From JAGGAG01 sp964638035 (GTDB lineage Bacteria > Gemmatimonadota > Gemmatimonadetes > Gemmatimonadales > GWC2-71-9): a stretch of DNA of 64,000 nt. The stretch's first letter is position 1; the number at the start of each line of letters is the position of its first letter. A model generated the notes under the pieces. That model saw nothing but the letters and a program-made list of their open reading frames with translations. It made no database searches and was not told the origin of the DNA. Below, one piece after another: positions 1 through 8,203 of this stretch. The position numbers were made by a program, and so were the translations under genes. Location of the stretch: assembly GCA_964638035.1 (NCBI GenBank), contig CAZWXD010000012.1, positions 31,297 to 95,296 of the forward strand. Reading direction: 5' to 3'.

Positions 1-2
1 GG

Positions 3-506
3 AAGCGGGCATTCACGTCCAACGTCGGCTCGGGCAGCGTGTCGGAGCTGGACCTCGAGCACCGCGCGCTGGTGCGTACGATTCCCGTGGCCCCGCGGGT
101 GGAGGGGATCGCGGTGACGCCGGATGGCCGGTTCGTCCTCGCGGGCAGCAACACCAACGGGACGGTGAGCGTCATCGACACGAGGAGTGGCACGGTGGTC
201 GACACCCTCACGGGCTTCCGGCTGCCCTATCGCCTCGCCATTTCGCCTGATGGGGCCACGGCGATCGCCTGTGATCCCGAGGCCGGCGCGATCCACATCA
301 TTGACGTGGCCACCCGCACCTCGTGGAAGCTTGATGGGCTGGCATCACCCCGCGGCGTCATCTTTGCCGCCGACGGTGCCACTGCCTTCGTGACCCTCGC
401 CGGCGGTCCGTCGGTGGGTGTGGTGGACCTCGCCGCCCGCAAGGTCGTGCGCACCATCGGCGTCGGGGAGTCGCCCGACGGCGTGGGCTACGGCCCGAAT
501 CCCTGA
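3..506 (+). CDS. YVTN-type beta-propeller repeat protein, 5' truncated by window edge
   Basis: The reading frame is open to the first bases of the window, so only the C-terminal 167 residues are present; the GTG at 39 is internal and not the start. The sequence shows beta-propeller blades of the YVTN type: a 'TSNVGSGSVSELDL' blade, then repeated VTPDGRFV, ISPDGATA and FAADGATA turns each followed by a VSVIDT/IHIIDV/VGVVDL strand. Such proteins are usually periplasmic or surface-exposed and have no conserved enzymatic role. The export signal, if any, lies outside the window. It ends 24 bp before the probable start of the HupE-like gene, so the two may be co-transcribed. Confidence 0.75.
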   Translation, partial: KRAFTSNVGSGSVSELDLEHRALVRTIPVAPRVEGIAVTPDGRFVLAGSNTNGTVSVIDTRSGTVVDTLTGFRLPYRLAISPDGATAIACDPEAGAIHIIDVATRTSWKLDGLASPRGVIFAADGATAFVTLAGGPSVGVVDLAARKVVRTIGVGESPDGVGYGPNP

Positions 507-530
507 TGGTGACGGCCGGAGGAACCCCGA

Positions 531-1139
531 CTGCCTGAGTTCGAGGCGTACCTGCGCCTCGGGTTCGGCCATATCGCCGACCCGATGGCCTACGATCACA
601 TCCTGTTCGTGGCAGCGCTCACGGCCACCTTCCCGGCGTCCGCGTGGCGGCGGCTGGTGTGGCTGGTGACGGCCTTCACGCTGGGTCACTCGGTCACGCT
701 GGCGCTCGCCACCCTGGGCCTGGTGCATGCCAGCCGCTGGTGGGTGGAATTGCTCATCCCGGTCACCATTGTGGCCACCAGCATCATCGCCATCCGGGCG
801 GCGCGGCGAGGCGGCGAGGCCACCAGCGACAGCGCGCGTCGCGCCGCGCACCTCCAGTACGCCGTCGCGGCGTGCTTCGGGCTGATCCACGGCCTCGGCT
901 TTTCCAGCTTCCTCCGGAGCCTCCTCGGGGCGGAGGAGTCGATCGTGGTCCCGCTGCTGGCCTTCAACATCGGGCTCGAGATCGGGCAGGTGGGCATCGT
1001 GCTGGTGGTGCTGGCCCTTGGCTGGGCCGTCGAGCGGGCCTTCGCAGTGACCCGCCGGGACTGGGTGCTCATGCTCTGCGGCGGCACGCTGGGCATCGCC
1101 CTCACCATGATCCTGGAGCGGCTCCGGGCCCCGGGATAG
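531..1139 (+). CDS. HupE/UreJ-like integral membrane protein (probable CTG start)
   Basis: A hydrophobic protein with about five or six membrane spans. The N-terminal block GFGHIADPMAYDHILF, the following FTLGHSVTLAL and the later HGLGFSSF match the HupE/UreJ_2 pattern of paired histidines in membrane helices, a family linked to nickel or cobalt transport or to hydrogenase/urease accessory roles. The first ATG (585) would delete the conserved upstream His. The frame stays open to a stop at 510-512 and the only credible start there is CTG 531, preceded by GGAGGA at 518-523 with 7 nt spacing. I therefore extend the gene to 531 (202 aa). No nickel enzyme is adjacent, so the substrate is unknown. 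Confidence 0.72.
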   Translation: MPEFEAYLRLGFGHIADPMAYDHILFVAALTATFPASAWRRLVWLVTAFTLGHSVTLALATLGLVHASRWWVELLIPVTIVATSIIAIRAARRGGEATSDSARRAAHLQYAVAACFGLIHGLGFSSFLRSLLGAEESIVVPLLAFNIGLEIGQVGIVLVVLALGWAVERAFAVTRRDWVLMLCGGTLGIALTMILERLRAPG

Positions 1140-1218
1140 GCGCCGCAGGCCCCTGCCAGTAAACTCCCGGTCCCGCCTTTCCGTAGGTGGGGAGTCCGCT
1201 TCCTCAAGTGAGTCGTGC

Positions 1219-3294
1219 ATGCGAGTCCTCCGGTTGGCCATGGTGCTGTTCGTCGCCCCCCTCGTCCCGGCGCAGGCCCAGCAGTGGCTCAACGCCGACA
1301 CCTCCAGGCGGGTGAACCAATCCAGTTTCCGGGCCCTGGAGGACTGGCCCACGCCCAACGACCGACGAACGGCCGCGGGCTCGCCGGGCCCGAAGTACTG
1401 GCAGCAGCGGGTGGACTACGTCATCAAGGCCTCGCTCGACACCGTGACGCACCGCATCACCGGCAGTGAGCGCGTCACCTACCACAACAACTCGCCGGAC
1501 GAGCTTCGCTACCTCTGGTTCCAGCTGGACCAGAACATCGAGGATCCCGCCACCAGTCGCGCGATCATGTCGGAGCCGGCGCTGCCCGCCGACGTGACGA
1601 AGGAGGCTGCGGCCTTCCTCGTCCCCGACCGGTTCGAGGGCGGCTACCGGCTGGCGCGGGTGCAGGCGGCCGTGCCGACGGGCGGCCGCAGCGCACCGCG
1701 ACTCACCGACGTGGCCTACGTGGTGAACGGGACCCTGCTCAAGGTGCCGCTCCCGGTGCCCCTCCCGGCAGGCCGCGTCGCCGTGGTGGACATCGACTGG
1801 AGCTTCATCCTGCCGGAGGAGAGCCGGCACAATGGGCGTGGCGTGCGCGAGAAGGTGAAGGACGGCTGGATGTACGAGGTGGCGCAGTGGTTCCCGCGTG
1901 CATCGGTGTATGACGACGTGAATGGCTGGCAGACCGACCAGTTCATGGGCCAGGGCGAGTTCTACCTCAACTTCGGCAACTACGACGTCTCGCTGACGGT
2001 GCCCCGCGACCATATCGTCGAGGCCACGGGCGTGCTGCAGAACCCCGAGGCGGTGCTCACGGCCACGCAACGCCGCCGCCTGGCCCAGGCCTGGCAATCC
2101 GAGGCACCGGTGTTCATCGTCCGCGCCGACGAGGTGGGCACGCCGGCGTCGCGCCCGGCCGGCAGTGGCCCGCTCACCTGGCGCTTCGTGGCGGAGAACG
2201 TCCGGGACTTTGCCTGGGTGTCGTCCCGGGCGTACGCCTGGGATGCGGCAGGCTTCCGCTACCCGGACAGCAAGGCGCCCATCCAGATGCACTCACTCTA
2301 CCCGCGCGATGCCATGCCGCTCTGGGACAAGGTGAGCACGAGGGCCATTGCCCAGACCATGAAGACGTACGGGCGGATGGCATTCGAGTACCCGTATCCC
2401 AAGGCCGTGAACGTCCATGGGGCGGTGTGGGGCATGGAGTACCCCATGGTCGCCTTCTGCGGGGCGCGGCCCGACCCGGACGGGAAGTTCACCCCCGAGC
2501 TGGAGCGGGCGCTGATCTCGGTGACCATCCACGAGGTGGGCCACAACTGGTTCCCGATGATCGTGGCCACCGACGAGCGGAAGTGGACCTGGATGGACGA
2601 GGGGGTGAACAGCTTCCTGCAGTACTACGCCGAGCAGGACTGGGAGAAGGGCTTTCCCAGCCGGCGCGGCCCCGCGCCGAAGATCGTGGATTACATGAAG
2701 CAGGGCGACCAGGTACCAATCATGACCGAGTCGGACGCGATCCACCGCGCCTTCGGCAACAACGGGTACGGCAAGCCGGCGGCGGGCCTCGTGATCCTCC
2801 GGGAGCAGGTGCTCGGCACGAAGCTCTTCGACCAGGCGTTCCAGGAGTACTCGGCCAAGTGGAAGTTCAAGCACCCGCAGCCGGCCGACTTCTTCCGCAC
2901 CATGGAGGAGGGTGGCGGTGACAAGCTGAGCTGGTTCTGGCGCGGCTGGTTCTACACCACCTTCCCCAATGACCAGGCCCTGGCCGGCGTGCAGGTGGTG
3001 CCCACTGACTCGCTGTTCGGCAACTCCGCTCGCGGGAAGCACTACGTGCGCATCTCGGTGGAGAACCACGGGGGGATCCTCATGCCGATCCATGCCCGGC
3101 TCACCTTCAGCGACGGGACGAGCGAGATGGTGAAGGTGCCGGCAGAGGCGTGGCAGGTGAACGAGAAGGCCCACACCTTCGGGGTGTTCACCAACAAGGT
3201 GCTGACCCGGGTGGAACTGGACCCCGACGAAGTGTTCGCGGACATCGACCGGAGCAACAACACCTGGAACGCGGCAGGCGCCGGGGTCTCGTGA
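1219..3294 (+). CDS. Exported M1-family (gluzincin) metallopeptidase
   Basis: The 691-aa protein starts with a Sec signal peptide (MRVLRLAMVLFVAPLVPAQA, cleavage near residue 20). The zinc site is HEVGH at residues 438-442, with the third ligand Glu at 461 in WMDEG, the 18-residue spacing typical of M1 aminopeptidases. The exopeptidase-type motif is GVWGMEYPM near 401-409 (GAMEN equivalent), and Tyr517 in NNGYGKPA fits the transition-state tyrosine. It lacks a C-terminal membrane anchor, so it should act in the periplasm on small peptides. Its stop overlaps the start of the DUF6702 gene by 4 bp (GTGA), which implies co-translation. Confidence 0.9.
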   Translation: MRVLRLAMVLFVAPLVPAQAQQWLNADTSRRVNQSSFRALEDWPTPNDRRTAAGSPGPKYWQQRVDYVIKASLDTVTHRITGSERVTYHNNSPDELRYLWFQLDQNIEDPATSRAIMSEPALPADVTKEAAAFLVPDRFEGGYRLARVQAAVPTGGRSAPRLTDVAYVVNGTLLKVPLPVPLPAGRVAVVDIDWSFILPEESRHNGRGVREKVKDGWMYEVAQWFPRASVYDDVNGWQTDQFMGQGEFYLNFGNYDVSLTVPRDHIVEATGVLQNPEAVLTATQRRRLAQAWQSEAPVFIVRADEVGTPASRPAGSGPLTWRFVAENVRDFAWVSSRAYAWDAAGFRYPDSKAPIQMHSLYPRDAMPLWDKVSTRAIAQTMKTYGRMAFEYPYPKAVNVHGAVWGMEYPMVAFCGARPDPDGKFTPELERALISVTIHEVGHNWFPMIVATDERKWTWMDEGVNSFLQYYAEQDWEKGFPSRRGPAPKIVDYMKQGDQVPIMTESDAIHRAFGNNGYGKPAAGLVILREQVLGTKLFDQAFQEYSAKWKFKHPQPADFFRTMEEGGGDKLSWFWRGWFYTTFPNDQALAGVQVVPTDSLFGNSARGKHYVRISVENHGGILMPIHARLTFSDGTSEMVKVPAEAWQVNEKAHTFGVFTNKVLTRVELDPDEVFADIDRSNNTWNAAGAGVS

Positions 3295-3854
3295 CGCGTC
3301 GGGCCGTCGCGGCCGTTGGCCTGCTGCTGTCCATGCCGCCGGCCCACGGTGCCGGCGGCCCGGTTGCGGAGGGTGCGCCGCGCACCCGGCACGACACGCA
3401 CGTCTCCATGACGCGGATGGTGGTCGAGGACTCGGCCATCACTGCCCGGGTGCGGATGTTCCGTGACGACCTGGAGCATGCTCTCGCCCGGTTCCACGGC
3501 AGCGACTCCGCCAGCATCGCCAGCAACCCCAGGCTCGACTCCCTGGTGGCGCCGTACCTGGCCCGGACGCTGGTGCTGACGGCCAACGGGACCAGGCTCG
3601 CCGGCCGGGTGCTGCAGGTGGGGCGAGATCGTGATGAGGGGAACTGGGAGGTGACCTGGGTCCTCCTCCGCTACCCGGTCACGGCGCCAGTCCGGCAGCT
3701 CGAGGTACAGAACGGCATCATGTTCGAGATGTTCCCGGCCCAGCAGAACATGGTGCAGGCGCTCTTCCTTCCCGGGGGCGAGCGGCAAGCGCTCTACTTC
3801 GTCCGCGGGAGCGGGCCGCAGCACTTCACGGTCAGGGAGCCGCCGTCGCACTGA
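3291..3854 (+). CDS. DUF6702-family exported protein
   Basis: GTG at 3291 overlaps the stop of the M1 peptidase (GTGA); an ATG further upstream in this frame would lie deep inside the peptidase gene. The 187-aa product has a short hydrophobic leader ending near PAHGAGG, then HDTHVSMTRMVVEDSAITARVRMFRDDLEHAL, which fits the DUF6702 signature (His-containing first strand followed by R-x-F-xDDLE-xAL). The family has no known biochemical role and often follows M1 peptidase genes in Bacteroidetes-like genomes, as here. It probably acts in the cell envelope with the peptidase. Its 3' end overlaps the convergent lipoprotein gene by 23 bp. Confidence 0.8.
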   Translation: MTRRAVAAVGLLLSMPPAHGAGGPVAEGAPRTRHDTHVSMTRMVVEDSAITARVRMFRDDLEHALARFHGSDSASIASNPRLDSLVAPYLARTLVLTANGTRLAGRVLQVGRDRDEGNWEVTWVLLRYPVTAPVRQLEVQNGIMFEMFPAQQNMVQALFLPGGERQALYFVRGSGPQHFTVREPPSH

Positions 3855-4410
3855 AGGTCACGTCCACGTCGGTCTCGTTGCCGGGGACCGAGCCGTCGCC
3901 CTTGGGCATCTCGTCGAAGTGGGTCAGGACGACGTTGATCCCTCCCTCGCTGAAGGCCCCAGACACGACAAGCCGGAACTGCTGCCCGAACACCACGCCG
4001 TTGCTGTCGAGGTCGAGGTCGTCCACGCCGAGCCCCGCCCCTTCCGGCACAATGGTGTAGAAGAACCGGTGCTCATCCGACTCGGCGATCACCTCCTGGG
4101 TGATGTCGAGCGGGGGCTCAACCGTGCCGTTGGTGAGGGTGATGCTGCCGCGGTAGGTCCCGGGCTGGAGCAGCAATGGGTGGTCCTGCGTCACCGTCCC
4201 GTTGAGGTCGTCGGTGATGGTGGCGCTCACCGGATCGCCTCCCGAATCGGGTGCGAGCGTCAGCGTCACCTGGGTGATCAGCTCCTCCTCGCCGGCGCCG
4301 CTCCGCTCCACGTTGCCGCAGCCGATGGCGGGGAGCAGGATCGCGGCCGTGGCGAGCACGCCGAGGGGTCGGGCGGTCAGCATCGACATCACTCCGGTGG
4401 TGGCAGTCAT
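3832..4410 (-). CDS. Lipoprotein partner of the TonB receptor
   Basis: A 192-aa protein with signal and lipobox (LLPAIGC). After it comes GEEELITQVTLTLAPDSGGDP and a HRFFYTIVPEGAGL segment, a layout I recall from Bacteroidetes lipoproteins annotated as type 1 periplasmic-binding-like and encoded beside TonB receptors. The composition suggests a beta-sandwich. It is translated from the ATGA overlap with the end of the TonB receptor gene, so the two are made together. The most likely role is an outer-membrane or surface accessory for capture of the substrate, possibly a metal. The function is inferred from context only. Confidence 0.75.
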   Translation of the reverse strand: MTATTGVMSMLTARPLGVLATAAILLPAIGCGNVERSGAGEEELITQVTLTLAPDSGGDPVSATITDDLNGTVTQDHPLLLQPGTYRGSITLTNGTVEPPLDITQEVIAESDEHRFFYTIVPEGAGLGVDDLDLDSNGVVFGQQFRLVVSGAFSEGGINVVLTHFDEMPKGDGSVPGNETDVDVTFSATAAP

Positions 4411-6743
4411 GAAGGCCGGCTTGCCATGCCGAAGGGCAGGGTGAGCCGGAGGACGATGTTGCGGCCGGGGTCGTCCACGAAGAGCCGGAAGCGGCTCAGG
4501 TAGTCACGATAGGCCACGTTGAAGAGGTTCTGGACGGCGAGCACCGCGTCGAGGGTGGTGCCCAGCGCGTGCAACTCGGTGAGCCCGGCCTCGGCGTTGA
4601 CCAGCTGGTACGCGTCGGTCGGGAGGCTGTAGATGGTGCCGGGCGGAACCCTGTCCTGCTGCCGCACCAGGACGGCGCCAAGCTCCACGTGCCACTGGTG
4701 CAGGGCGCCACTGCCGCGGCCGATGTACCGCGCCGAGACGTTGGCGCGGTCGGCTGGCATGTCGAAGAGGTACTCCCCGGTGGTGCGATCGGTGCCCCGC
4801 ACCGCGTTGACGCTTCCCTGCAGGGCCAGCCACGGCGTGGGGTACCAGCTGGCCTGCGCCTCGAGGCCGGCCATGGTGGCGTTGGCCTGGGAGTACTGGT
4901 AGGCGGGAAACGCGCCGCGAATGGTCTGCCGCGGCGGGATGGGCCGCAGGTAGATGAAGTTGGCGATCCGGTTGTAGTAGCCGGTGAGCTCGAGCTGCAC
5001 CTCGGCGCCCTGGTGCCGGAGCGTCAGCTCGCCGCCGAGCTTCCTTTCCGGAACCAGCGAGGTGTCCCCCAGCTCGAACTGCGCGGCGCCGTGGTGCACC
5101 CCCTGGGCGAAGCGCTCGTTCACGTTGGGCGCACGCCATCCCCGGGCAATCCGCACTGCGGCCGACCAGTCCCGGCCGAGCAGGTACGAGGCACTTGCCG
5201 ACGCCGCGACGTTGCCCCAGTGCCGGCGCTCGGCGGGACTCACGATGCCCATGTCGTCGTAGGCCTCGGTCTCCTGGCCGATGTAGTCGCCCCGCAGGCC
5301 GGCGCTCAGCGTCCACCGGGAGAGCGCGAGGTTCTCCTGGGCGAAGAGTGAGGCCATGCCGAGCTGGTAGGACGGGATCAGGAATCCCTTGCCCACCGTG
5401 AAGTTCCACTGGTACATCGCGGTGGCACCCCAGGTGCCGGTGACCTGCCCCAGGGGACGGTGGTGATAGCGGCCATCGACGCTCAGGGTGGTGAGGCGCA
5501 GGTCGAAGGCGGGGACGTCACGGTTCCGGAGGGGCCCGTTGTTGTCGTACTCCCGGCGCCAGTTGTACTGGAACCCGAGGTTGAGGTCGAAGCGGGCATC
5601 GCGGGGGAGGTCCCAGGTGGTGCGCCAGGTGGCGAGGTGGTGAATCACCCGCTGGTTGGGCCGGCCGATGCTGTCCTGCCGCGTGCTTGACACGATCGGG
5701 TCCTCCATGGCCCGCTCGAGGTCGGCGAGGTTGCCCACATGCGAGCCGCTGTAGACGCCGATGTCGGTGTTGAAGAGCGAGTAGAGCGCCTCGCTGCGCC
5801 AGGCTTGCCGGTTCACGCCCAGCGCCACGCTGCCGTTCAGCTCGCGGAAGCCGGTGTTGGGGAGGAAGTAGCCCGGTGTTGCCACGTCGTTGGCGGTGCG
5901 GCCGGTGAGGCGCAGCCGGTACCCTGACTGGCCCAGGAGGGGCAGGGGTGCGGTGCCCTCGAGCATCCCTGACATCGCCCCCTGCAGGTTGTTGGAGAAG
6001 AGGTTCATGGCGAGTGTCCCGCGCGCACCGCCCGTCACCGGCACGGGTGGGCGCTCCACCCTGATGACGCCGCCCAGGGCATCGGGGCCATAGAGCACGG
6101 CCCCGGTGCCACGCACGACGCTGATCTCGTCGGCTTCGAAGCTGTCCACCTCGGGGGCGTGGTCGGAGCCCCACTGCTGGCCCTCCTGTCGCACCCCGCT
6201 GTTCATGAGCAGCACGCGCTGGGACGACAGCCCGCGGATCACCGGCTTGGCCTGCGCCGGCCCGTACTGGATCACGGCCACGCCCGGGAGTTCCTTGATG
6301 GTCTCGCCCAGGGTCTGGCCCCGCATGGCAGAGACGTCGCCTGCACGGAGGGTGGTGCTGGCGACGGCATCGCGGAGCTGGACCTGGGCCGAGTCGGTGA
6401 CGGTGATCTCCTCGAGCTGGATGACACGGGCAACCATGCGGAAGTCGAGGGTGCCCTCGCCCTGGTCGAGGTCGGCACGGCGCACCATGGGCGCGTATCC
6501 GATGGCGGCGACGCTCACCGTGATTGGCGCCGCGGGAAGGGCAGTCAGTTCGTAGTGACCATCGGCCGAGGTGGCGGCGGTCCGGAACGGATCGGCGGCC
6601 TGGACCCGTGCGCCGGCAATGGGCCGCCCAGTCGCCGAGTCGGTCACCGTGCCGTGCAGCCGGCGCGGAGCGACGCCCTGGGCGTGCAGGGACGCACCCA
6701 CGCACAGGAAGGCAACCACGGAAACACACGTGCACAGCTTCAT
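4407..6743 (-). CDS. TonB-dependent outer-membrane receptor with CarboxypepD-like N-terminal domain
   Basis: From ATG 6743 (MKLCTCVSVVAFLCVGASLHAQG signal peptide) the protein has 778 aa; a longer frame to 6791 adds no signal-like sequence. Residues about 28-110 are a carboxypeptidase-regulatory-like domain (GTVTDSATGRPIAGARV), then a plug (LPGVAVIQYGPAQAKPVIRG, RVLLMNSGVRQEGQQWG) and a 22-strand barrel. The segment GSDHAPEVDSFEADEISVVRG and the short plug resemble the ZnuD/metal and hemophore-type receptors more than SusC-like sugar receptors. Linked genes are the small His-containing exported protein upstream and the lipoprotein downstream. A zinc or other metal substrate is an inference; TonB itself is not in the window. 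Confidence 0.88.
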   Translation of the reverse strand: MKLCTCVSVVAFLCVGASLHAQGVAPRRLHGTVTDSATGRPIAGARVQAADPFRTAATSADGHYELTALPAAPITVSVAAIGYAPMVRRADLDQGEGTLDFRMVARVIQLEEITVTDSAQVQLRDAVASTTLRAGDVSAMRGQTLGETIKELPGVAVIQYGPAQAKPVIRGLSSQRVLLMNSGVRQEGQQWGSDHAPEVDSFEADEISVVRGTGAVLYGPDALGGVIRVERPPVPVTGGARGTLAMNLFSNNLQGAMSGMLEGTAPLPLLGQSGYRLRLTGRTANDVATPGYFLPNTGFRELNGSVALGVNRQAWRSEALYSLFNTDIGVYSGSHVGNLADLERAMEDPIVSSTRQDSIGRPNQRVIHHLATWRTTWDLPRDARFDLNLGFQYNWRREYDNNGPLRNRDVPAFDLRLTTLSVDGRYHHRPLGQVTGTWGATAMYQWNFTVGKGFLIPSYQLGMASLFAQENLALSRWTLSAGLRGDYIGQETEAYDDMGIVSPAERRHWGNVAASASASYLLGRDWSAAVRIARGWRAPNVNERFAQGVHHGAAQFELGDTSLVPERKLGGELTLRHQGAEVQLELTGYYNRIANFIYLRPIPPRQTIRGAFPAYQYSQANATMAGLEAQASWYPTPWLALQGSVNAVRGTDRTTGEYLFDMPADRANVSARYIGRGSGALHQWHVELGAVLVRQQDRVPPGTIYSLPTDAYQLVNAEAGLTELHALGTTLDAVLAVQNLFNVAYRDYLSRFRLFVDDPGRNIVLRLTLPFGMASRPS

Positions 6744-6787
6744 GTCGCAACACCCCGGCGCGCCGCCAGCGCGGCCCGCGCGATTCA

Positions 6788-6800
6788 ACAACCTGGTTGT
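6788..6800. promoter_or_regulatory. 13-bp palindrome ACAACCTGGTTGT upstream of the TonB receptor
   Basis: ACAACC-T-GGTTGT is a perfect inverted repeat 45 bp before the receptor ATG (6743), in the spacer after the small exported protein gene. Its position suits a repressor site of the Fur/Zur type, but the sequence does not match a consensus I can name, so this is a candidate operator only. Confidence 0.35.
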
Positions 6801-6878
6801 GGCACTGGGTCCGGCTTGCCGTGTCCTCCCCCGCCTCGGCAGGGGTGGGTTCGGGTTACCGGAAGGACCGGATGCTGG

Positions 6879-7205
6879 TCAGGCGGGGGGTGGTGCGCGC
6901 GCGGAGGGGAGCTCGGGACGGTACGACGACAGCAGATGGGCCGGTGCTGGCGCCCAGACGGCGACGAGGAAGGGATGCCCCGCTACGATCGCGAGCGTGG
7001 CCTCGGTTGTCGCATGTCCCTGGTGTGAAGCCAGCTGGCAGGAGTCGCCATGCGCCGCCGGCGCGTCGGGTGCCTGCACGGCCATCCCGAGCGGCGTCGC
7101 CGCGCCCCCGTGGAACAGCACGGCGTCCGCGAAGGCAACGGCTGGTGCGCTGAAGAGCACCAGGAGCGCTGCGAGCAGCACGCGGACGGGGGACGTGGAA
7201 CGCAT
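6879..7205 (-). CDS. Small exported His/Cys-containing protein (DUF2946-like)
   Basis: 108 aa with a clear signal peptide (VRVLLAALLVLFSAPAVAFA), a central segment with several histidines and one cysteine (AAHGDSCQLASHQGHAT), a hydrophobic stretch and an Arg-Ala-Pro-Pro C-terminus. Short proteins of this design, including the DUF2946 group, are commonly encoded just before TonB metal receptors. It lies 135 bp upstream of the receptor on the same strand. A role in periplasmic metal handling is plausible but unproved. The family match rests on the overall layout and the RAPP ending, not on a long alignment. Confidence 0.6.
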   Translation of the reverse strand: MRSTSPVRVLLAALLVLFSAPAVAFADAVLFHGGAATPLGMAVQAPDAPAAHGDSCQLASHQGHATTEATLAIVAGHPFLVAVWAPAPAHLLSSYRPELPSARAPPPA

Positions 7206-7222
7206 GGGTGAAAGCTAACCGA

Positions 7223-7426
7223 TCAGGCAGGAAAGGCCGTCTGGCCCGTGTCCATCATGCGCGCGATGTATGGCCGGCAGAGGCCGCACTGGGCGCCGCA
7301 CCCCGTTTCCCGGATCAGGTCCTCCAGGGTCCAGCGGTGCGACAGCGCGAGCTGCCGCAGGGTCGCGAACGACATGCGCTGGCACACGCACCGGGTGACG
7401 CCGAGGGTCTCGGGGATCCCGCTCAC
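7223..7426 (-). CDS. BFD-like (2Fe-2S)-binding small protein
   Basis: GTG 7426 overlaps the stop of the SDR gene (GTGA), giving a 67-aa protein. It has C13-x-C15 and C47-x2-C50 plus an extra C43 (TRCVCQRM ... GCGAQCGLC), the four-cysteine layout of the bacterioferritin-associated ferredoxin/NirB-type 2Fe-2S domain. The family either helps release iron from ferritin or forms a small domain in larger oxidoreductases. The coupling to an SDR is unusual; the nearby metal receptor points to iron handling. A longer in-frame extension to 7591 lies inside the SDR gene and is not used. Confidence 0.8.
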   Translation of the reverse strand: MSGIPETLGVTRCVCQRMSFATLRQLALSHRWTLEDLIRETGCGAQCGLCRPYIARMMDTGQTAFPA

Positions 7427-8133
7427 GGGTTGGTGGGCCTGATGTCGAGTTCGCTCACCAGGGCGCGGCCCGGGAGGGTGAGGGCGGCGACGATGGTGTC
7501 GGCCACGTCCTCCGGCCGCAGGATGCGCTCGGCGTTCACGGGGAGCATGGGTTGGTCGGCCAGCATGGTGGTGGCCACCGAACCCGGGCACACCGCCATC
7601 ACCCGGATGCCGCTCTTCCTTACTTCCATCATGAGCGACTTGCTGAAGCCAAGCACGGCATGCTTGGTGGCGGTGTACCCGGTGCCGCCGGCAAAGCCGT
7701 TCTTCCCGGCCAGGCTCGCGACATTCACGATGTCGCCCTCACCCCGCTCGCGCATGCCGGGGAGCACGGCCCGGCAGGTGAGGAACAAGCTGCGCACGTT
7801 CACCGCGAACATCCGGTCCCATTCGTCCAGCGCCAGCTCGAGCACGGGCCGCGCGGTGAGCACGCCGGCGTTGTTGATGAGGGTGTGCACCGGGCCCAGC
7901 GTTTCCGTCACATGGGCCACGAGCGCATTGACCATCGGCTCGCTGGCCACGTCACACGACCGGCCCGCCGCACGAATCCCGGCGGCTTCAAGGTCGCGGA
8001 GCAGCTGGGCCACATTGGGCTCGGAACGGGCACACACCCCCACCTGGAAGCCGGCTCGCCCCAGGGCGAAGGCGAGTGCGCGGCCAATACCGGCGGTGGC
8101 GCCGGTGACGAGGGCAGTTCGTGGCGTGGTCAT
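7423..8133 (-). CDS. Short-chain dehydrogenase/reductase (SDR)
   Basis: Starting at ATG 8133 (MTTPRTALVTG), the 236-aa protein has the classical SDR signatures: TGATAGIG cofactor loop at the N-terminus, NNAG in the fourth strand, the catalytic Ser in NVASLAG, YTATK with Tyr and Lys, and CPGSVATTM after strand six. It is a soluble NAD(P)-dependent oxidoreductase whose substrate cannot be told from sequence. The frame upstream to 8205 has no SDR homology. It is divergent from the EEP gene (70-bp spacer) and 4 bp overlapped with the 2Fe-2S gene. Confidence 0.88.
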   Translation of the reverse strand: MTTPRTALVTGATAGIGRALAFALGRAGFQVGVCARSEPNVAQLLRDLEAAGIRAAGRSCDVASEPMVNALVAHVTETLGPVHTLINNAGVLTARPVLELALDEWDRMFAVNVRSLFLTCRAVLPGMRERGEGDIVNVASLAGKNGFAGGTGYTATKHAVLGFSKSLMMEVRKSGIRVMAVCPGSVATTMLADQPMLPVNAERILRPEDVADTIVAALTLPGRALVSELDIRPTNP

Positions 8134-8203
8134 GCCGGGAAGGTAAGGCAGGACCGCGCAGGGTGGCATGTCGGGTCGCGGTGACCTACCGTTCCATCCT
8201 CCC

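Noticed and set aside
6744..6880. Part of the minus-strand spacer before the TonB receptor (GGCAAGCCGGACCCAGTGCC) looks like a cobalamin-riboswitch B12 box
   Set aside because: The other conserved blocks (GCCACTG and GGGAA) are not found upstream, and the space is filled by the small exported protein gene.
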